A DNA stretch of 64,000 nt from CAXXXW01 sp963665555 (GTDB lineage Bacteria; Pseudomonadota; Alphaproteobacteria; Thalassobaculales; Thalassobaculaceae): NCBI GenBank assembly GCA_963665555.2, contig OY762308.1, positions 2,294,001-2,358,000 of the forward strand. The letters run 5' to 3'. How positions within the stretch are numbered: the stretch's first letter is position 1; every line of letters starts with the position of its first letter. Below are positions 6,658-16,610 of this stretch, piece after piece. A program made the translations under genes and the position numbers. The notes beneath the pieces are model-generated. The model made no database searches, had not been told where the DNA came from, and was given only the letters and a program-made list of their open reading frames with translations.

Positions 6658-9276
6658 TCAGGTTTCGCCGCCAAGGGTTTCGGCGGCGGGCCGGGCGACC
6701 AGGACGATCCGGTCGCCCTCGTCGGGATCGTAGTCGGCGACCTCGGCCGCGCTCTCGACATGGAACACATCCGCGCCCTCGCCGCCCCAGAGCGTGTCGT
6801 TCCCGCCGCCGCCCGACAGCGTGTCGTCGCCCTTGTTGCCGAACAGCAGGTCGTCGCCGTGGTTGCCGGCCAGCAGGTCGCCGTCCTTGCCGCCGTAAAG
6901 CGTGTCCGCCCCGTGCGAGCCGACCAGCGTGTCCGCGCCCCGGTTGCCGTAGAGAAGGTCGTCGCCCGAGCCGCCGTAAAGCAGGTCCGCGCCATTGTTG
7001 CCGTACAGCGTGTCGTCGTTGCCGCCGCCGTACAGCGTGTCGCCGTCCTTGCCGCCGTAGAGCGCGTCCTCGCTCCAGCCGCCGGAGAGGATATCGGCGC
7101 CGCCGTTGCCGTACAGCAGGTCGTCCGTCGGCCCGCCGGAGAGCGTGTCCGCGCCGCCGCCGCCATACAGCGCGTCGTCGCCGACGCCGCCGTCGAGGAG
7201 GTCGCCGCCGCCGAGGCCGGAGATCGTGTCCGCGCCGCCATTGCCGTACACGAGGTCGGCGGCGCCGGTCCCGGCCATCGCGTCCGGGCCGTCGCCTCCC
7301 CAGAAGACGATCCGGTCGCCCTCGGCCGCGTCGAAGTCCTCGGCCTCCCCGGCGCGTTCGACGAAGAAGGTGTCGGCCCCCGAACCGCCGGAGAGCGTGT
7401 CGTTCCCCGGCCCGCCGTACAGCATGTCGTCGCCGGCGCGGCCGGACAGGAGGTCGTCCGAGGCGAGGCCGGAAATCGTGTCGTTCCCCTCCCCGCCCGA
7501 CAGCGTGTCCTCCTCCGGCGTGCCGACGATAAGCCGGCCGGCGGGCGTGTCGCCGCCGCTCCCGTCCGCGGAGCCGGAGCCGTCGCCGCTCCCGTCGCCG
7601 TTTCCGTCGTCGTTTCCGTCGTCGTCGGAGTCCGGGTCCGGGCCCTGCGTGCCGGGCGCGGCGACAAGCGTGTCGCGGAGCCAGACGATCGCGTCATCGG
7701 CCGCGGCATACCCGTCGTTCCCGAACAGGGCGGCGGTGTCGGCGTCCTTCTCGGACATGTCCATGTAGAAGGTGTCGTTGCCGTCGCCCCCGTGCAGCCT
7801 GTCGCCGGCGGCGCCGTGGATAATGTCGTCGCCGGCGCCGCCGGACATCGTGTCGGCGCCGTCGCCGCCGTGGAGCACATCGTCGTTGGCGCCGCCGTAA
7901 AGGAGATCGTCCCCCCAGGCGCCGGACATCGTGTCGTTGCCGTCGCCGCCCGACATCGTCTCGGCGCCGTAGCGGCCGAGGAGGAAGTCGTCGCCGGCGT
8001 TGCCGTGGAGGATGTCGGCGCCGTCGTATGCGTAGAGCGTGTCGTCCCCGTCGTCGCCGGAGAGCGTGTCGTCGCCATGATCGCCGCGAAGGACATCGTT
8101 GCCGTCGGCGCCCGAGAGCGAGTCGTTGCCCGAACTGCCGACGAGGAACCAGTCGTTGCCGTCCGCTCCGGTCAGCGTGTCGGCCCCCCAGGTTCCGTAT
8201 CGCGCGAGGACCAGGCGATCCCCCTCCGTCGTGTCGAAATCCTTGGCGTGGCTTTCGTCGACGACGACGAAAGTGTCGGCCCCGACGCCGCCGTAAACCG
8301 AATCGTTGCCCTCCCCGGCCTCGATGTAGTCGTGCCCGACGCCGCCGTAAATCAGGTCGTCGCTCCTGGGGGAGTGCTGGATGGCGCCGCTGGACCGGTC
8401 GTCGCCGTAAATCGCGTCGTTGCCGTCATTGCCGTAGAGGATGTCGTTGCCGCCGCCGCCGACGATCGTGTCGTCGCCGTCGTTGCCCTCGACGGTGTCC
8501 TTTCCGGCGTGGGTGCGAGACCACGACGCGCCCCGGCCGTCCTGGCCGACATTGCCGTCGGCGTAAACGAGATCGTCGCCATCGCCGCTGGTGATCCTGT
8601 CGTTCTGGCTGCCGCCGCCGAGGGTGTCGTCGCCGCCGGCGCCCGAAATGCTGTCGTTGCCCCTGTAGGCGTTGACCACATGGTCGTGATCGCTCCCGGC
8701 GGTCAGCGTGTCGTTTTCCAGGTTGACGCTGTGCGCCTCGATAAGGAAGACGATCCTGTCGCCTTGGCCGGCGTCGAAATCGACGGCTTCGGCCGTGTCC
8801 CCGACCACGAAGACATCCGCTCCGGCGCCGCCGGAAAGCGTGTCGTTTCCCTCGCCGCCGATGAGCGTGTCGTTGCCGCCGGCGCCGGAGATGACGTCGT
8901 CTCCGCCGTCGCCCACCAGATACTCGCGGTAACCGCCGCCGACGATCGTGTCGTCGTTGTCGCCGGCGCGAACGAGGTAGCCGTATTCTCCGGTGACGAT
9001 CGAATCGTTGCCGTCGCCGCCGTAGATGTAGGCGTAGTCGCCGCCATGGATCGTGTCGTCGCCGGGGCCGCCGAAGAGGTCGTTGTACCCCGCGCCGCCA
9101 TGGATGAGGTCGTCGCCGTCCTCGCCGTAAAGCCGGTCGCGGCCGCCGAGGCCGGAGATAACGTCGTCGCCGCCCCCGCCCGAAATCCTGTTGTCGGCGG
9201 CGTTGCCGACGATGGTGTCGTCGTCGGCGCCGCCGCTGTAGGTGTCCGTGCCGGTGGGCAGCGTGTAATCGACCAT
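6658..9276 (-). CDS. RTX calcium-binding repeat protein, 872 residues, no catalytic domain seen
   Basis: Almost the whole protein is made of glycine/aspartate nonapeptides of the GGxGxDxLx type (GGDGNDTMSGAWGDDLLYGG is one example). Such repeats bind calcium in a beta-roll and fold after export by a type I system. There is no N-terminal signal peptide, as expected for type I substrates, and no ABC/MFP secretion genes are in the window. Repeat blocks are separated by a recurring module of the form GADxFxV..A..FD...GDRIVL, seen at least four times, the last near the C-terminus (GADVFHVESAAEVADYDPDE). This resembles the serralysin-type C-terminal cap, which normally occurs once. An acidic Asp/Gly/Ser linker of about 30 residues splits the protein near its middle. 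Likely a surface or secreted structural protein. Confidence 0.9.
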   Translation of the reverse strand: MVDYTLPTGTDTYSGGADDDTIVGNAADNRISGGGGDDVISGLGGRDRLYGEDGDDLIHGGAGYNDLFGGPGDDTIHGGDYAYIYGGDGNDSIVTGEYGYLVRAGDNDDTIVGGGYREYLVGDGGDDVISGAGGNDTLIGGEGNDTLSGGAGADVFVVGDTAEAVDFDAGQGDRIVFLIEAHSVNLENDTLTAGSDHDHVVNAYRGNDSISGAGGDDTLGGGSQNDRITSGDGDDLVYADGNVGQDGRGASWSRTHAGKDTVEGNDGDDTIVGGGGNDILYGNDGNDAIYGDDRSSGAIQHSPRSDDLIYGGVGHDYIEAGEGNDSVYGGVGADTFVVVDESHAKDFDTTEGDRLVLARYGTWGADTLTGADGNDWFLVGSSGNDSLSGADGNDVLRGDHGDDTLSGDDGDDTLYAYDGADILHGNAGDDFLLGRYGAETMSGGDGNDTMSGAWGDDLLYGGANDDVLHGGDGADTMSGGAGDDIIHGAAGDRLHGGDGNDTFYMDMSEKDADTAALFGNDGYAAADDAIVWLRDTLVAAPGTQGPDPDSDDDGNDDGNGDGSGDGSGSADGSGGDTPAGRLIVGTPEEDTLSGGEGNDTISGLASDDLLSGRAGDDMLYGGPGNDTLSGGSGADTFFVERAGEAEDFDAAEGDRIVFWGGDGPDAMAGTGAADLVYGNGGADTISGLGGGDLLDGGVGDDALYGGGGADTLSGGPTDDLLYGNGGADILSGGWSEDALYGGKDGDTLYGGGNDDTLYGNNGADLLYGGSGDDLLYGNRGADTLVGSHGADTLYGGKDGDLLAGNHGDDLLFGNKGDDTLSGGGGNDTLWGGEGADVFHVESAAEVADYDPDEGDRIVLVARPAAETLGGET

Positions 9277-9312
9277 CCTGCGTCGTCCTTCCGCGAAGCG
9301 CCGCCGTTCGCC

Positions 9313-9345
9313 ATGCGGAAGGGAGGCGATTCCTCCCTTCCGTAT
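9313..9345 (-). promoter_or_regulatory. Hairpin in the RTX gene 5' leader
   Basis: CGGAAGGGAGG at 9316-9326 and CCTCCCTTCCG at 9332-9342 form a perfect 11-bp stem with a 5-base loop. Flanking bases extend it to about 14 bp with one G-U. It lies 37-69 bases upstream of the RTX start codon, inside the leader expected from the promoter at 9419-9447. It has no T-tail in either direction, so a role in mRNA stability or translation is more likely than termination. Confidence 0.5.
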
Positions 9346-9418
9346 CGGGATACCGGCGGCCGTGGGTTGCTATCGGGAGGTCCGCGCCGCTCCCCGCGGC
9401 CCTCGCCGCGCGGGGGCG

Positions 9419-9447
9419 AAGCTACTCCGGGCCGGAAAGAATGTCAA
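9419..9447 (-). promoter_or_regulatory. Sigma70-like promoter for the RTX gene
   Basis: On the minus strand a perfect -35 TTGACA (9447-9442) is followed after 17 bases by TAGCTT (9424-9419). Transcription would start near 9412, giving a leader of about 135 bases that contains the 9313-9345 hairpin. The rest of the 9277-9604 gap shows no gene. Confidence 0.5.
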
Positions 9448-9604
9448 CGGCATGTCGATTTCGCGTCGAACAGTGCCGCCTAACGGCGTCCCGAATTTAA
9501 TCCGAGGCCCAGGAGGGACAAGGGCGCCGGCGCCCGACGGCGGTGGCGCCGGGGCGGCGGGCGGGGCATACTGGGGGCTGGACCAACGGGCGGAGCGGAA
9601 CGCG

Positions 9605-10741
9605 ATGCGCGCGCGGCTTGCGGCATGGATGTCGGCCGCCCTCCTCCTCGCCGCCGCGGCCGGGCCGGCGGGCGCGGAGGACGGGCGGACCTTCGAGACC
9701 GAGCATTACACCGTCCGCGCCACGACGGTCGCCGACGGGCTGGACCATCCGTGGTCGCTCGCCTGGCTGCCGGACGGGCGGATGCTGGTCACGGAGCGGC
9801 CGGGCCGGCTGCGGATCGTCGCGCCCGGCGGCGAGGTCTCCGCGCCCGTCGCCGGCCTGCCCGAGATCGCCGCCGGCGGCCAGGGCGGCCTGATGGACGT
9901 GCTGGTCGATCCCGATTTCGCGCGGAACCGGCGCGTCTATCTCAGCTATTCCGAACCCGGTCCGGGCGGGCGCGGAACGGCCGTCGCCAGCGCGGCGATC
10001 GAGGACGGCCGGCTGCGCGACCTCGCGATCCTGTTCCGCCAGACGCCGAAAAGCGGCGGCGGACGGCATTTCGGCTCCCGCCTCGCGCTGGCGCCGGACG
10101 GGACGCTCTTCGCCACCGTCGGCGAGCGCGGCCAACCCAAACGCGCGCGCGACCCGCATGTCAACCGCGGCCAGGTCGTGCGCGTCCATGTCGACGGGCG
10201 GATCCCGGCCGACAACCCCTTCGCCGACGGCGTTCGCGCCCGCCCGGAGGTCTGGTCGCTCGGCCACCGCAACCCGCAGGGCGCGGCGATCCACCCGGAG
10301 ACGGGCGCGCTGTGGATCCACGAGCACGGCGCGCGCGGCGGCGACGAGATCAACGTGCCGCGCCCCGGCCGCGATTACGGCTGGCCGAGGATTTCCTACG
10401 GGCGGCACTATTTCGGCGGCAAGATCGGCGTCGGCCATGCCGCGCCGGGCCTGGAGCAGCCGGTCTACCACTGGGACCCGTCGATCGCGCCGTCCGGGAT
10501 GGCGTTCTACACCGGCGACGAGTTCCCGGCATGGCGGGGGAGCCTGCTGGTCGGCGCGCTCAAGGCCCGGCTGCTGGTCCGGCTCACGCTCGACGGCGAG
10601 GGCGTGGCGGCGGAGGAGCGCATGTCGTCCGGCCCGCGCGCGCGCATCCGCGACGTGCGCCAGGGTCCCGACGGGCATGTCTACCTGCTGACGGATTCGC
10701 GGTCCGGCCGCGTCCTGCGCCTCGACCGCGCCGGGGAGTAG
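9605..10741 (+). CDS. PQQ-dependent sugar dehydrogenase (YliI/Asd family)
   Basis: Periplasmic soluble aldose dehydrogenase of 378 residues that would oxidise sugar aldehydes or aldoses using pyrroloquinoline quinone. A signal peptide (MRARLAAWMSAALLLAAAAG, cleaved after about 24 residues) supports the ATG at 9605 rather than the longer open frame upstream. Family motifs are DHPWSLAWLPDGRMLVTERP, GSRLALAPDGTLFATVGERG, LGHRNPQG, HEHGARGGDEIN and APSGMAFYTG. Together they outline the six-bladed propeller and the PQQ/calcium site of the glucose/sorbosone dehydrogenase fold. It is convergent with pdxH. No PQQ synthesis genes are in the window. Confidence 0.9.
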   Translation: MRARLAAWMSAALLLAAAAGPAGAEDGRTFETEHYTVRATTVADGLDHPWSLAWLPDGRMLVTERPGRLRIVAPGGEVSAPVAGLPEIAAGGQGGLMDVLVDPDFARNRRVYLSYSEPGPGGRGTAVASAAIEDGRLRDLAILFRQTPKSGGGRHFGSRLALAPDGTLFATVGERGQPKRARDPHVNRGQVVRVHVDGRIPADNPFADGVRARPEVWSLGHRNPQGAAIHPETGALWIHEHGARGGDEINVPRPGRDYGWPRISYGRHYFGGKIGVGHAAPGLEQPVYHWDPSIAPSGMAFYTGDEFPAWRGSLLVGALKARLLVRLTLDGEGVAAEERMSSGPRARIRDVRQGPDGHVYLLTDSRSGRVLRLDRAGE

Positions 10742-10761
10742 CGGGCGCGCGGCGCCCCGCC

Positions 10762-11355
10762 CTACGGGTAGAGGCGGGAGGCGGTCCAGGCGGCGCCCTC
10801 GAAGGGCCGCGCGTAGAGGCGGCGGTCGTGCAGGCGGTTCTCGCCCTCGCGCCAGAACTCGATCCTGAGCGGCGAGAGCCGCGCGCCGGTCCAGTAGGGC
10901 GGGCGCGGCGGCTCGCGGCCCTCCCATTCGGCGTCCAGCCGGGCGAAAGCGGCCATCAGCGCCGCCCGGTCCGCCAGCGGCCGCGACTGCGCCGACGCCC
11001 AGGCGCCGATCCGGCTGGCCCGCGCGCGCGTCGCGAAATAGGCGTCCGCCTCGGCGTCGCCGACCCGCGCGACCGGCCCCTCGACCCGGACCTGCCGGCC
11101 CAGCGACTTCCAGTGGAAACACAGCGCCGCGAAGGGGTTGACGGTCAGCTCGCCGCCCTTGCGGCTCTCGAAATTGGTGTAGAAGACGAAGCCGCGCGCG
11201 TCCACGCCCTTCAGCAGCACGACCCGCGCCGAGGGCCGGCCGTCCGCGTCGGCGGTGGCCAGCGTCGTCGCCTCGGGCGCGGCCTCGGCCGCCCCGGCCT
11301 CGGCGAACCAGGCCGCGAACAGCGCGAAGGGATCGCCGGTCTCCGGTTCGGGCAT
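10762..11355 (-). CDS. pdxH: Pyridoxamine/pyridoxine 5'-phosphate oxidase
   Basis: FMN enzyme that makes pyridoxal 5'-phosphate from PNP or PMP, 197 residues, close to the usual 200-220. It contains the FMN-binding strand RVVLLKGVDARGFVFYTN, the SRKGGEL turn, FHWKSLGRQVRVEGPVARV, and the substrate-binding tail RIEFWREGENRLHDR with the hallmark W.G...RLHDR. The ATG at 11355 begins MPEPETGDPFALF, in line with the family start. It is divergent from the lipoprotein gene at 11536 and convergent with the sugar dehydrogenase. Confidence 0.95.
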   Translation of the reverse strand: MPEPETGDPFALFAAWFAEAGAAEAAPEATTLATADADGRPSARVVLLKGVDARGFVFYTNFESRKGGELTVNPFAALCFHWKSLGRQVRVEGPVARVGDAEADAYFATRARASRIGAWASAQSRPLADRAALMAAFARLDAEWEGREPPRPPYWTGARLSPLRIEFWREGENRLHDRRLYARPFEGAAWTASRLYP

Positions 11356-11535
11356 GGCCGCCTCGCCTTTCCCGCGCCTCCGGCCGGGCGCGCCGGCGGC
11401 GGAAAACCGCCCCGGCGGCCGCGGAGCCGCTGTTTTTCCGCGCCGTCCGGGCGCGAATCCGGTATTGTTCAGGAAAGTTCCGGCCTGTCCAGACCGATCC
11501 TGGGGCCGGGAGTGAGCCGCAAGGGAGCTATCGCC

Positions 11536-12003
11536 ATGACGAAACGTATCCTGCTGGTCCCGGTCCTCGCGCTGGCCCTGGCCGCCTGCCAGACCGCCGG
11601 GCCGAAGCAGAGCGCGGGCGCGCTGCTGGGCGGCGTGGCCGGCGCGATCGCCGGCTCGCAGTTCGGCAAGGGCAGCGGCAAGGTGGCGGCGGGCGCGCTC
11701 GGCGCGCTGCTCGGGGCCGCCATCGGCGGCGATGTCGGCCAGTCGCTCGACCGGGCGGACCGCCTCGCGATGGCGCAAACCACGTCGCGCGCGCTGGAGA
11801 CGCAGGTTTCGGGAACCCAGGTCGCCTGGCGCAACCCGGACAGCGGCAACTACGGCACGGTCACGCCGCGACCCGTCTACCAGGATTCCGCCGGCCAGTA
11901 CTGCCGGGAGTTCCAGCAGACCGTGACCGTCGGCGGCAAGACCGAGGAAGCCTACGGAACCGCCTGCCGCCAGCCCGACGGGACCTGGAAGATCGTCCGC
12001 TAG
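11536..12003 (+). CDS. 17 kDa surface-antigen-like glycine-zipper lipoprotein
   Basis: Small outer-membrane lipoprotein of 155 residues. A lipobox (LALAAC) gives the lipidated cysteine near residue 18. It is followed by a glycine-zipper segment (LLGGVAGAIAGSQFGKGSGK, then ALGALLGAAIGGDVGQS), typical of the Rickettsia 17 kDa antigen family. The C-terminal domain ends with YCREFQQTVTVGGKTEEAYG and a WKIV tail, as in the RT0821/Lpp0805 surface-protein family. GCAAGGGAGC upstream of the ATG is a reasonable ribosome site. The role is probably envelope maintenance; no enzyme activity is expected. Confidence 0.88.
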   Translation: MTKRILLVPVLALALAACQTAGPKQSAGALLGGVAGAIAGSQFGKGSGKVAAGALGALLGAAIGGDVGQSLDRADRLAMAQTTSRALETQVSGTQVAWRNPDSGNYGTVTPRPVYQDSAGQYCREFQQTVTVGGKTEEAYGTACRQPDGTWKIVR

Positions 12004-12051
12004 GGCCGGCGGAGCACGGCCCCGGGGGACTTCGCGCGAGGGAGGAGCGCC

Positions 12052-12441
12052 ATGGGCGAGGAATTCGCGGATTCGAGCATCGCGGAGATTACGGCGGTGC
12101 TCGGCGAGTATTTCGACGGCCTGTACGAGGGCGACCTGGAGAAGTTCGGCCGGGTGTTCCACGAGGGGGCGCACCTGTACTCCACCGACGGCGAGGCGGT
12201 GGCCGACTGGCCGCGCGCGACCTATTTCGGGATGATCGCGGGCCGGCCCTCGCCGGCGTCCCGGGGGCTGCCGCGCCACGACCGCATCCTGTCGATCCAC
12301 AAGGCCGGGCCGAACACCGCGCTCGCCACGGTGAACTGCGCCATCCCGCCGCGCTACTTCACCGACTACCTGACGCTGCTGCACACGGGGGAGGGTTGGC
12401 GGATTGTCTCCAAGACCTTCCACGCCGACCTGCACGAGTAG
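12052..12441 (+). CDS. NTF2-like fold protein, putative lumazine-binding family
   Basis: A 129-residue single-domain protein with the alpha+beta cone pattern of NTF2/SnoaL proteins: an N-terminal helix (ITAVLGEYFDGLYEGDLEKF), RVFHEGAHLYS, and a final strand GEGWRIVSKTFHADLHE. This is the pattern of the putative lumazine-binding subgroup of the NTF2-like superfamily. GGGAGGAGCGCC is a strong ribosome site. Such proteins are small-molecule binders or isomerases; nothing here fixes the ligand. It sits between the lipoprotein gene and a small membrane-tail protein, all on the plus strand. Confidence 0.75.
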   Translation: MGEEFADSSIAEITAVLGEYFDGLYEGDLEKFGRVFHEGAHLYSTDGEAVADWPRATYFGMIAGRPSPASRGLPRHDRILSIHKAGPNTALATVNCAIPPRYFTDYLTLLHTGEGWRIVSKTFHADLHE

Positions 12442-12480
12442 CGCGGGGCGGGCGGCATCGAGCCGGGGGTCCGAAGCGCC

Positions 12481-12726
12481 ATGGCGGAGGCGCGCCGCAT
12501 CGACACGCTGGCCTTCGCGCAACGGCTCAAGGAGGCCGGCGCGGACGAGCGCCTCGCCGAGGCGATCGCCGAGGGGCTCGGCTCGACCGACATATCGGAT
12601 TTGGTCACCAAGCGCGATCTCGACGTCAAGATCGCCGAACTCAAGAGCGAACTCCTGAAATGGATGTTCGGCGCCATGGCGGCGCAGACCGCGCTTATCG
12701 TGGCGCTGCTCAAGCTGATCGGATAG
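12481..12726 (+). CDS. Small coiled-coil protein with C-terminal membrane helix, DUF1640-like
   Basis: 81 residues. The N-terminal part (DTLAFAQRLKEAGADERLAE) matches the DUF1640/CCDC90-like pattern of a short helix that recognises the words AFAQRLKEAG and AEAIAEGL. A charged heptad-like stretch follows (RDLDVKIAELKSELLKWMF), and the last 18 residues are hydrophobic (AAQTALIVALLKLIG). It probably forms a membrane-anchored coiled coil. Members are often found near toxin-antitoxin or mobile loci, but no such partner is adjacent here. Function unknown. Confidence 0.7.
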   Translation: MAEARRIDTLAFAQRLKEAGADERLAEAIAEGLGSTDISDLVTKRDLDVKIAELKSELLKWMFGAMAAQTALIVALLKLIG

Positions 12727-12757
12727 GGCGGCCGGGGCGGCGAGCTTGTCGCCCCGC

Positions 12758-13972
<1,215 letters not shown>

Positions 13973-14078
13973 CGCGGTCCCCGTCGTCGCGCCAGCGCCG
14001 GGCGCCTCCCCGGCGGCGCGCGAGTATAGGCCCCCCGCGCCCGCCGGCAAGCGCGAGCGAGGGGGAACGGCGCCCGCC

Positions 14079-16610
14079 TCACTCGTTGCGCAGGAGGGGG
14101 GCGGCTTTTTGGCCGAGGGCGCGCCAGGCGCCGGCGAGGCCGAAGGCGATCGCGCAGGCGAGGCCGAGCGCGACGACCGCCAGGATGGCGGCGGGATCGG
14201 CCGCGAAGCCGTCGGCCCGCATCAGCTCCAGCACCACGAAACGGGCCGCGACGGTCCCGGCCGCCGCCGCGACGGCCGCCGTCAGCAGGCCGAGCATGGC
14301 GTACTCCGCGAGATAGGCCCCCATGACGCGCCGCCGCGTCGCCCCCAGCGTCTTCAGCACCACGGCGTCGTAGACGCGCCGCCGCCGTCCCGCCGCCGCC
14401 GCGCCCGCCAGCACCAGCACGCCCGCCAGCAGCGTCACCGAGGCGGTCGCGCGCACCGCCACGCCCACCGCCTCCAGGATGCGGGCGGCGTTGTCGAGCG
14501 CGTCCTTGACCCGGATCGCGGAGACATTGGGGAAGGCGTCCGTCGCCGCCAGCAGCACCGCCTCCTCCGCCTCGATCCCGTCGGCGTACACGGTCGAGAT
14601 CACGGCGTGCGGCGCCGCCTCCAGCACGCCGGGCGAGAAGACCACGACGAAATTCATCGCCAGCGTGCCCCAGTCGATGCGCCGCAGGCTGGCGATCTCG
14701 GCCTCGATCTCGCGGCCGAGGATGTTCACCGCGATGCTGTCGCCGATCCCGACGCCGAGGCCGGCGGCGATCTCCGCGTCGAAGGAGAGCAGCGGCGGGC
14801 CGTCGTAATCCTCCGGCCACCACGCCCCGGCGACGACATTCGCGCCCTCCGGCGGGCGGGCGGCGTAGGTCAGGCCGCGCTCGCTCTCCAGCGCCCAGGC
14901 GATGTCCTCCGGCGGCTCGATCTCGTCCGCGGGAACGCCGGCGACGCGGGCGATCCGGCCCCGCACCATCGGCGTCCGCTCGATCCGCTCGACGCCCGGA
15001 ACCGCGGCCGCCAGTTCGGCGAAGGCGTCGGACTGGCCGGGCTGGATGTCGATGAAGAAGAAGGACGGCGCCGCGTCGGGAATGCGCTCGCCGATCTGGC
15101 GGCCGAGGTTGTGCTGCACCAGCGCCACCGCGACCAGCACCGTAAGCCCGATGCCGAGCGACAGCACGACGCCCGGCGTCGGGCTGCCCGGCCGGTGCAG
15201 GTTGGCGACGGCGAGGCGCAGGCCGGGGCGGCGCGGGCTGGGCAGCCGGCGGACCGTCCGCAGCAGCAGCGCCGTCCCGCCGCCGAACAGCGCCAGCACG
15301 CCGAGCGCGCCCAGGACGAACCAGCCGGTCAGGACAGGGTCCTCGGAGGCGAGCAGCGCCAGCCCGGCCAGCGCGACCGCCGCGCCGAGCGCCAGCGCCA
15401 CGTAGCCCGCCCTCGGCCGGCCGCCCGGCGGCGCGACCAGCGCGCGGAACAGGTGCGCCGCCCGGGTCTCGCGCGCCTTGCCCAGCGGCCAGACCGAAAA
15501 CGCCAGCGTCGCGAGGTAGCCGAACGCCGCCGCCATCGCCAGCGGCCGCCAGTGGATGTCGAACGGCAGGGTCGCCGGGAAAAGGCCCGCCATAAGCTCC
15601 GAGGCGAGCGGCGGGGCCAGCGCGCCGGCGGCGACGCCGATCGCGATCCCGGCCGTCGCCAGCGCCAGCGTCTGGATCAGGTAAACCTCGAAGACCAGGC
15701 CGCCCGGCGCGCCCAGGCATTTCAGGATCGCGATGGCGCCGGCGCGCCGCTCCAGCAGGCCGCCGACGGCGTTGGCGATCCCGACGCCGCCGACCAGCAG
15801 CGCGGTCAGCCCCACCAGGGTGAGGAACTGCGTCGCGCGGCCGATGAAGGTCTTGAGGCCGGGCGAGGCGTTGCGCAGGTCGCGGACGCGCCAGCCGGCG
15901 TCCGGGAAGCGCGCGTCGAACGCCTGGAGCCACGCCGCCCCGTCCAGCCCCGGCCGGAAACCGACCCGGTAGAGGAAGTCCACCAGGCTGCCCGGTTGCA
16001 CAAGCCCGGTCGCGGGAAGCGCGTCGAGCGCGATCATCGCCCGCGGCCCCAAATTGGCGAAGCGCGTCGTCCGGTCCGGCTCGCGCGCGATCTCGGCCCG
16101 GACCTCGAAGGCGGCGCGGCCGATCCGCAGCAGGTCGCCCGTCGCGAGGCCGAGCCGGCGGGACAGCGCCGGGTCGATCGCCGCGCCGAAGACCCCGCCG
16201 CGCTCCGCCAGCGCGTCCGCCAGCGTCCCGCCGCCGACAAGCTCCACCGCGCCGAACAGGGGGTAGGCGCCGTCCACCGCCTTCAGTTCGACCAGGGTCC
16301 GCCGCGCGCCCCCGGCCTCCGGGCGCGCCATCGCCCGCATGGCGACGACCTCCGAAACCCGCCCGGCCTCGCCGAGCGCCGCCCGCGCCTCGGCCGGCAT
16401 GGGGCGGTGGAGCAGGCGGATCGAGGCGTCGCCGCCCAGCAGCAGCCGCGCGTCGCGCGCGATGCCGGCGCGCATCGCCTCCGACACCGAGCCGACGGCG
16501 GCGATGGCGGCGACGCCGAGCGCGAGGCAGGCGAGGAAGACGCGGAAACTCCCCAGCCCGCCCCGCAACTCGCGCCGGGCCAGCCGGAAGGCCAGCGCGA
16601 GCCGGCTCAT
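14079..16610 (-). CDS. ABC transporter permease, YbbP/FtsX type
   Basis: An 843-residue membrane protein with an N-terminal helix (about 20-45), a large periplasmic region, two FtsX-type four-helix domains (one around residues 250-420, the other at the C-terminus), and two inner helices near 470-500. This is the architecture of YbbP permeases. The ATG at 16610 overlaps the ATPase stop by 4 bases (ATGA), so the two subunits are translationally coupled. Such systems are thought to act mechanically on envelope lipids or lipoproteins rather than as simple pumps; the substrate is unknown. A lysophospholipase-type neighbour (TesA), often linked in other bacteria, is absent here. Confidence 0.9.
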   Translation of the reverse strand: MSRLALAFRLARRELRGGLGSFRVFLACLALGVAAIAAVGSVSEAMRAGIARDARLLLGGDASIRLLHRPMPAEARAALGEAGRVSEVVAMRAMARPEAGGARRTLVELKAVDGAYPLFGAVELVGGGTLADALAERGGVFGAAIDPALSRRLGLATGDLLRIGRAAFEVRAEIAREPDRTTRFANLGPRAMIALDALPATGLVQPGSLVDFLYRVGFRPGLDGAAWLQAFDARFPDAGWRVRDLRNASPGLKTFIGRATQFLTLVGLTALLVGGVGIANAVGGLLERRAGAIAILKCLGAPGGLVFEVYLIQTLALATAGIAIGVAAGALAPPLASELMAGLFPATLPFDIHWRPLAMAAAFGYLATLAFSVWPLGKARETRAAHLFRALVAPPGGRPRAGYVALALGAAVALAGLALLASEDPVLTGWFVLGALGVLALFGGGTALLLRTVRRLPSPRRPGLRLAVANLHRPGSPTPGVVLSLGIGLTVLVAVALVQHNLGRQIGERIPDAAPSFFFIDIQPGQSDAFAELAAAVPGVERIERTPMVRGRIARVAGVPADEIEPPEDIAWALESERGLTYAARPPEGANVVAGAWWPEDYDGPPLLSFDAEIAAGLGVGIGDSIAVNILGREIEAEIASLRRIDWGTLAMNFVVVFSPGVLEAAPHAVISTVYADGIEAEEAVLLAATDAFPNVSAIRVKDALDNAARILEAVGVAVRATASVTLLAGVLVLAGAAAAGRRRRVYDAVVLKTLGATRRRVMGAYLAEYAMLGLLTAAVAAAAGTVAARFVVLELMRADGFAADPAAILAVVALGLACAIAFGLAGAWRALGQKAAPLLRNE

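Noticed and set aside
6658..9276. Short regular repeats resembling a CRISPR array
   Set aside because: The period (27 bases or multiples) and the coding frame match RTX nonapeptides; units vary at third positions and there are no unique spacers.
9362..9604. A longer N-terminus for the PQQ sugar dehydrogenase starting at 9362
   Set aside because: The extra 81 residues are not family-like and would bury the signal peptide that begins at 9605; the region also carries the RTX promoter and leader.
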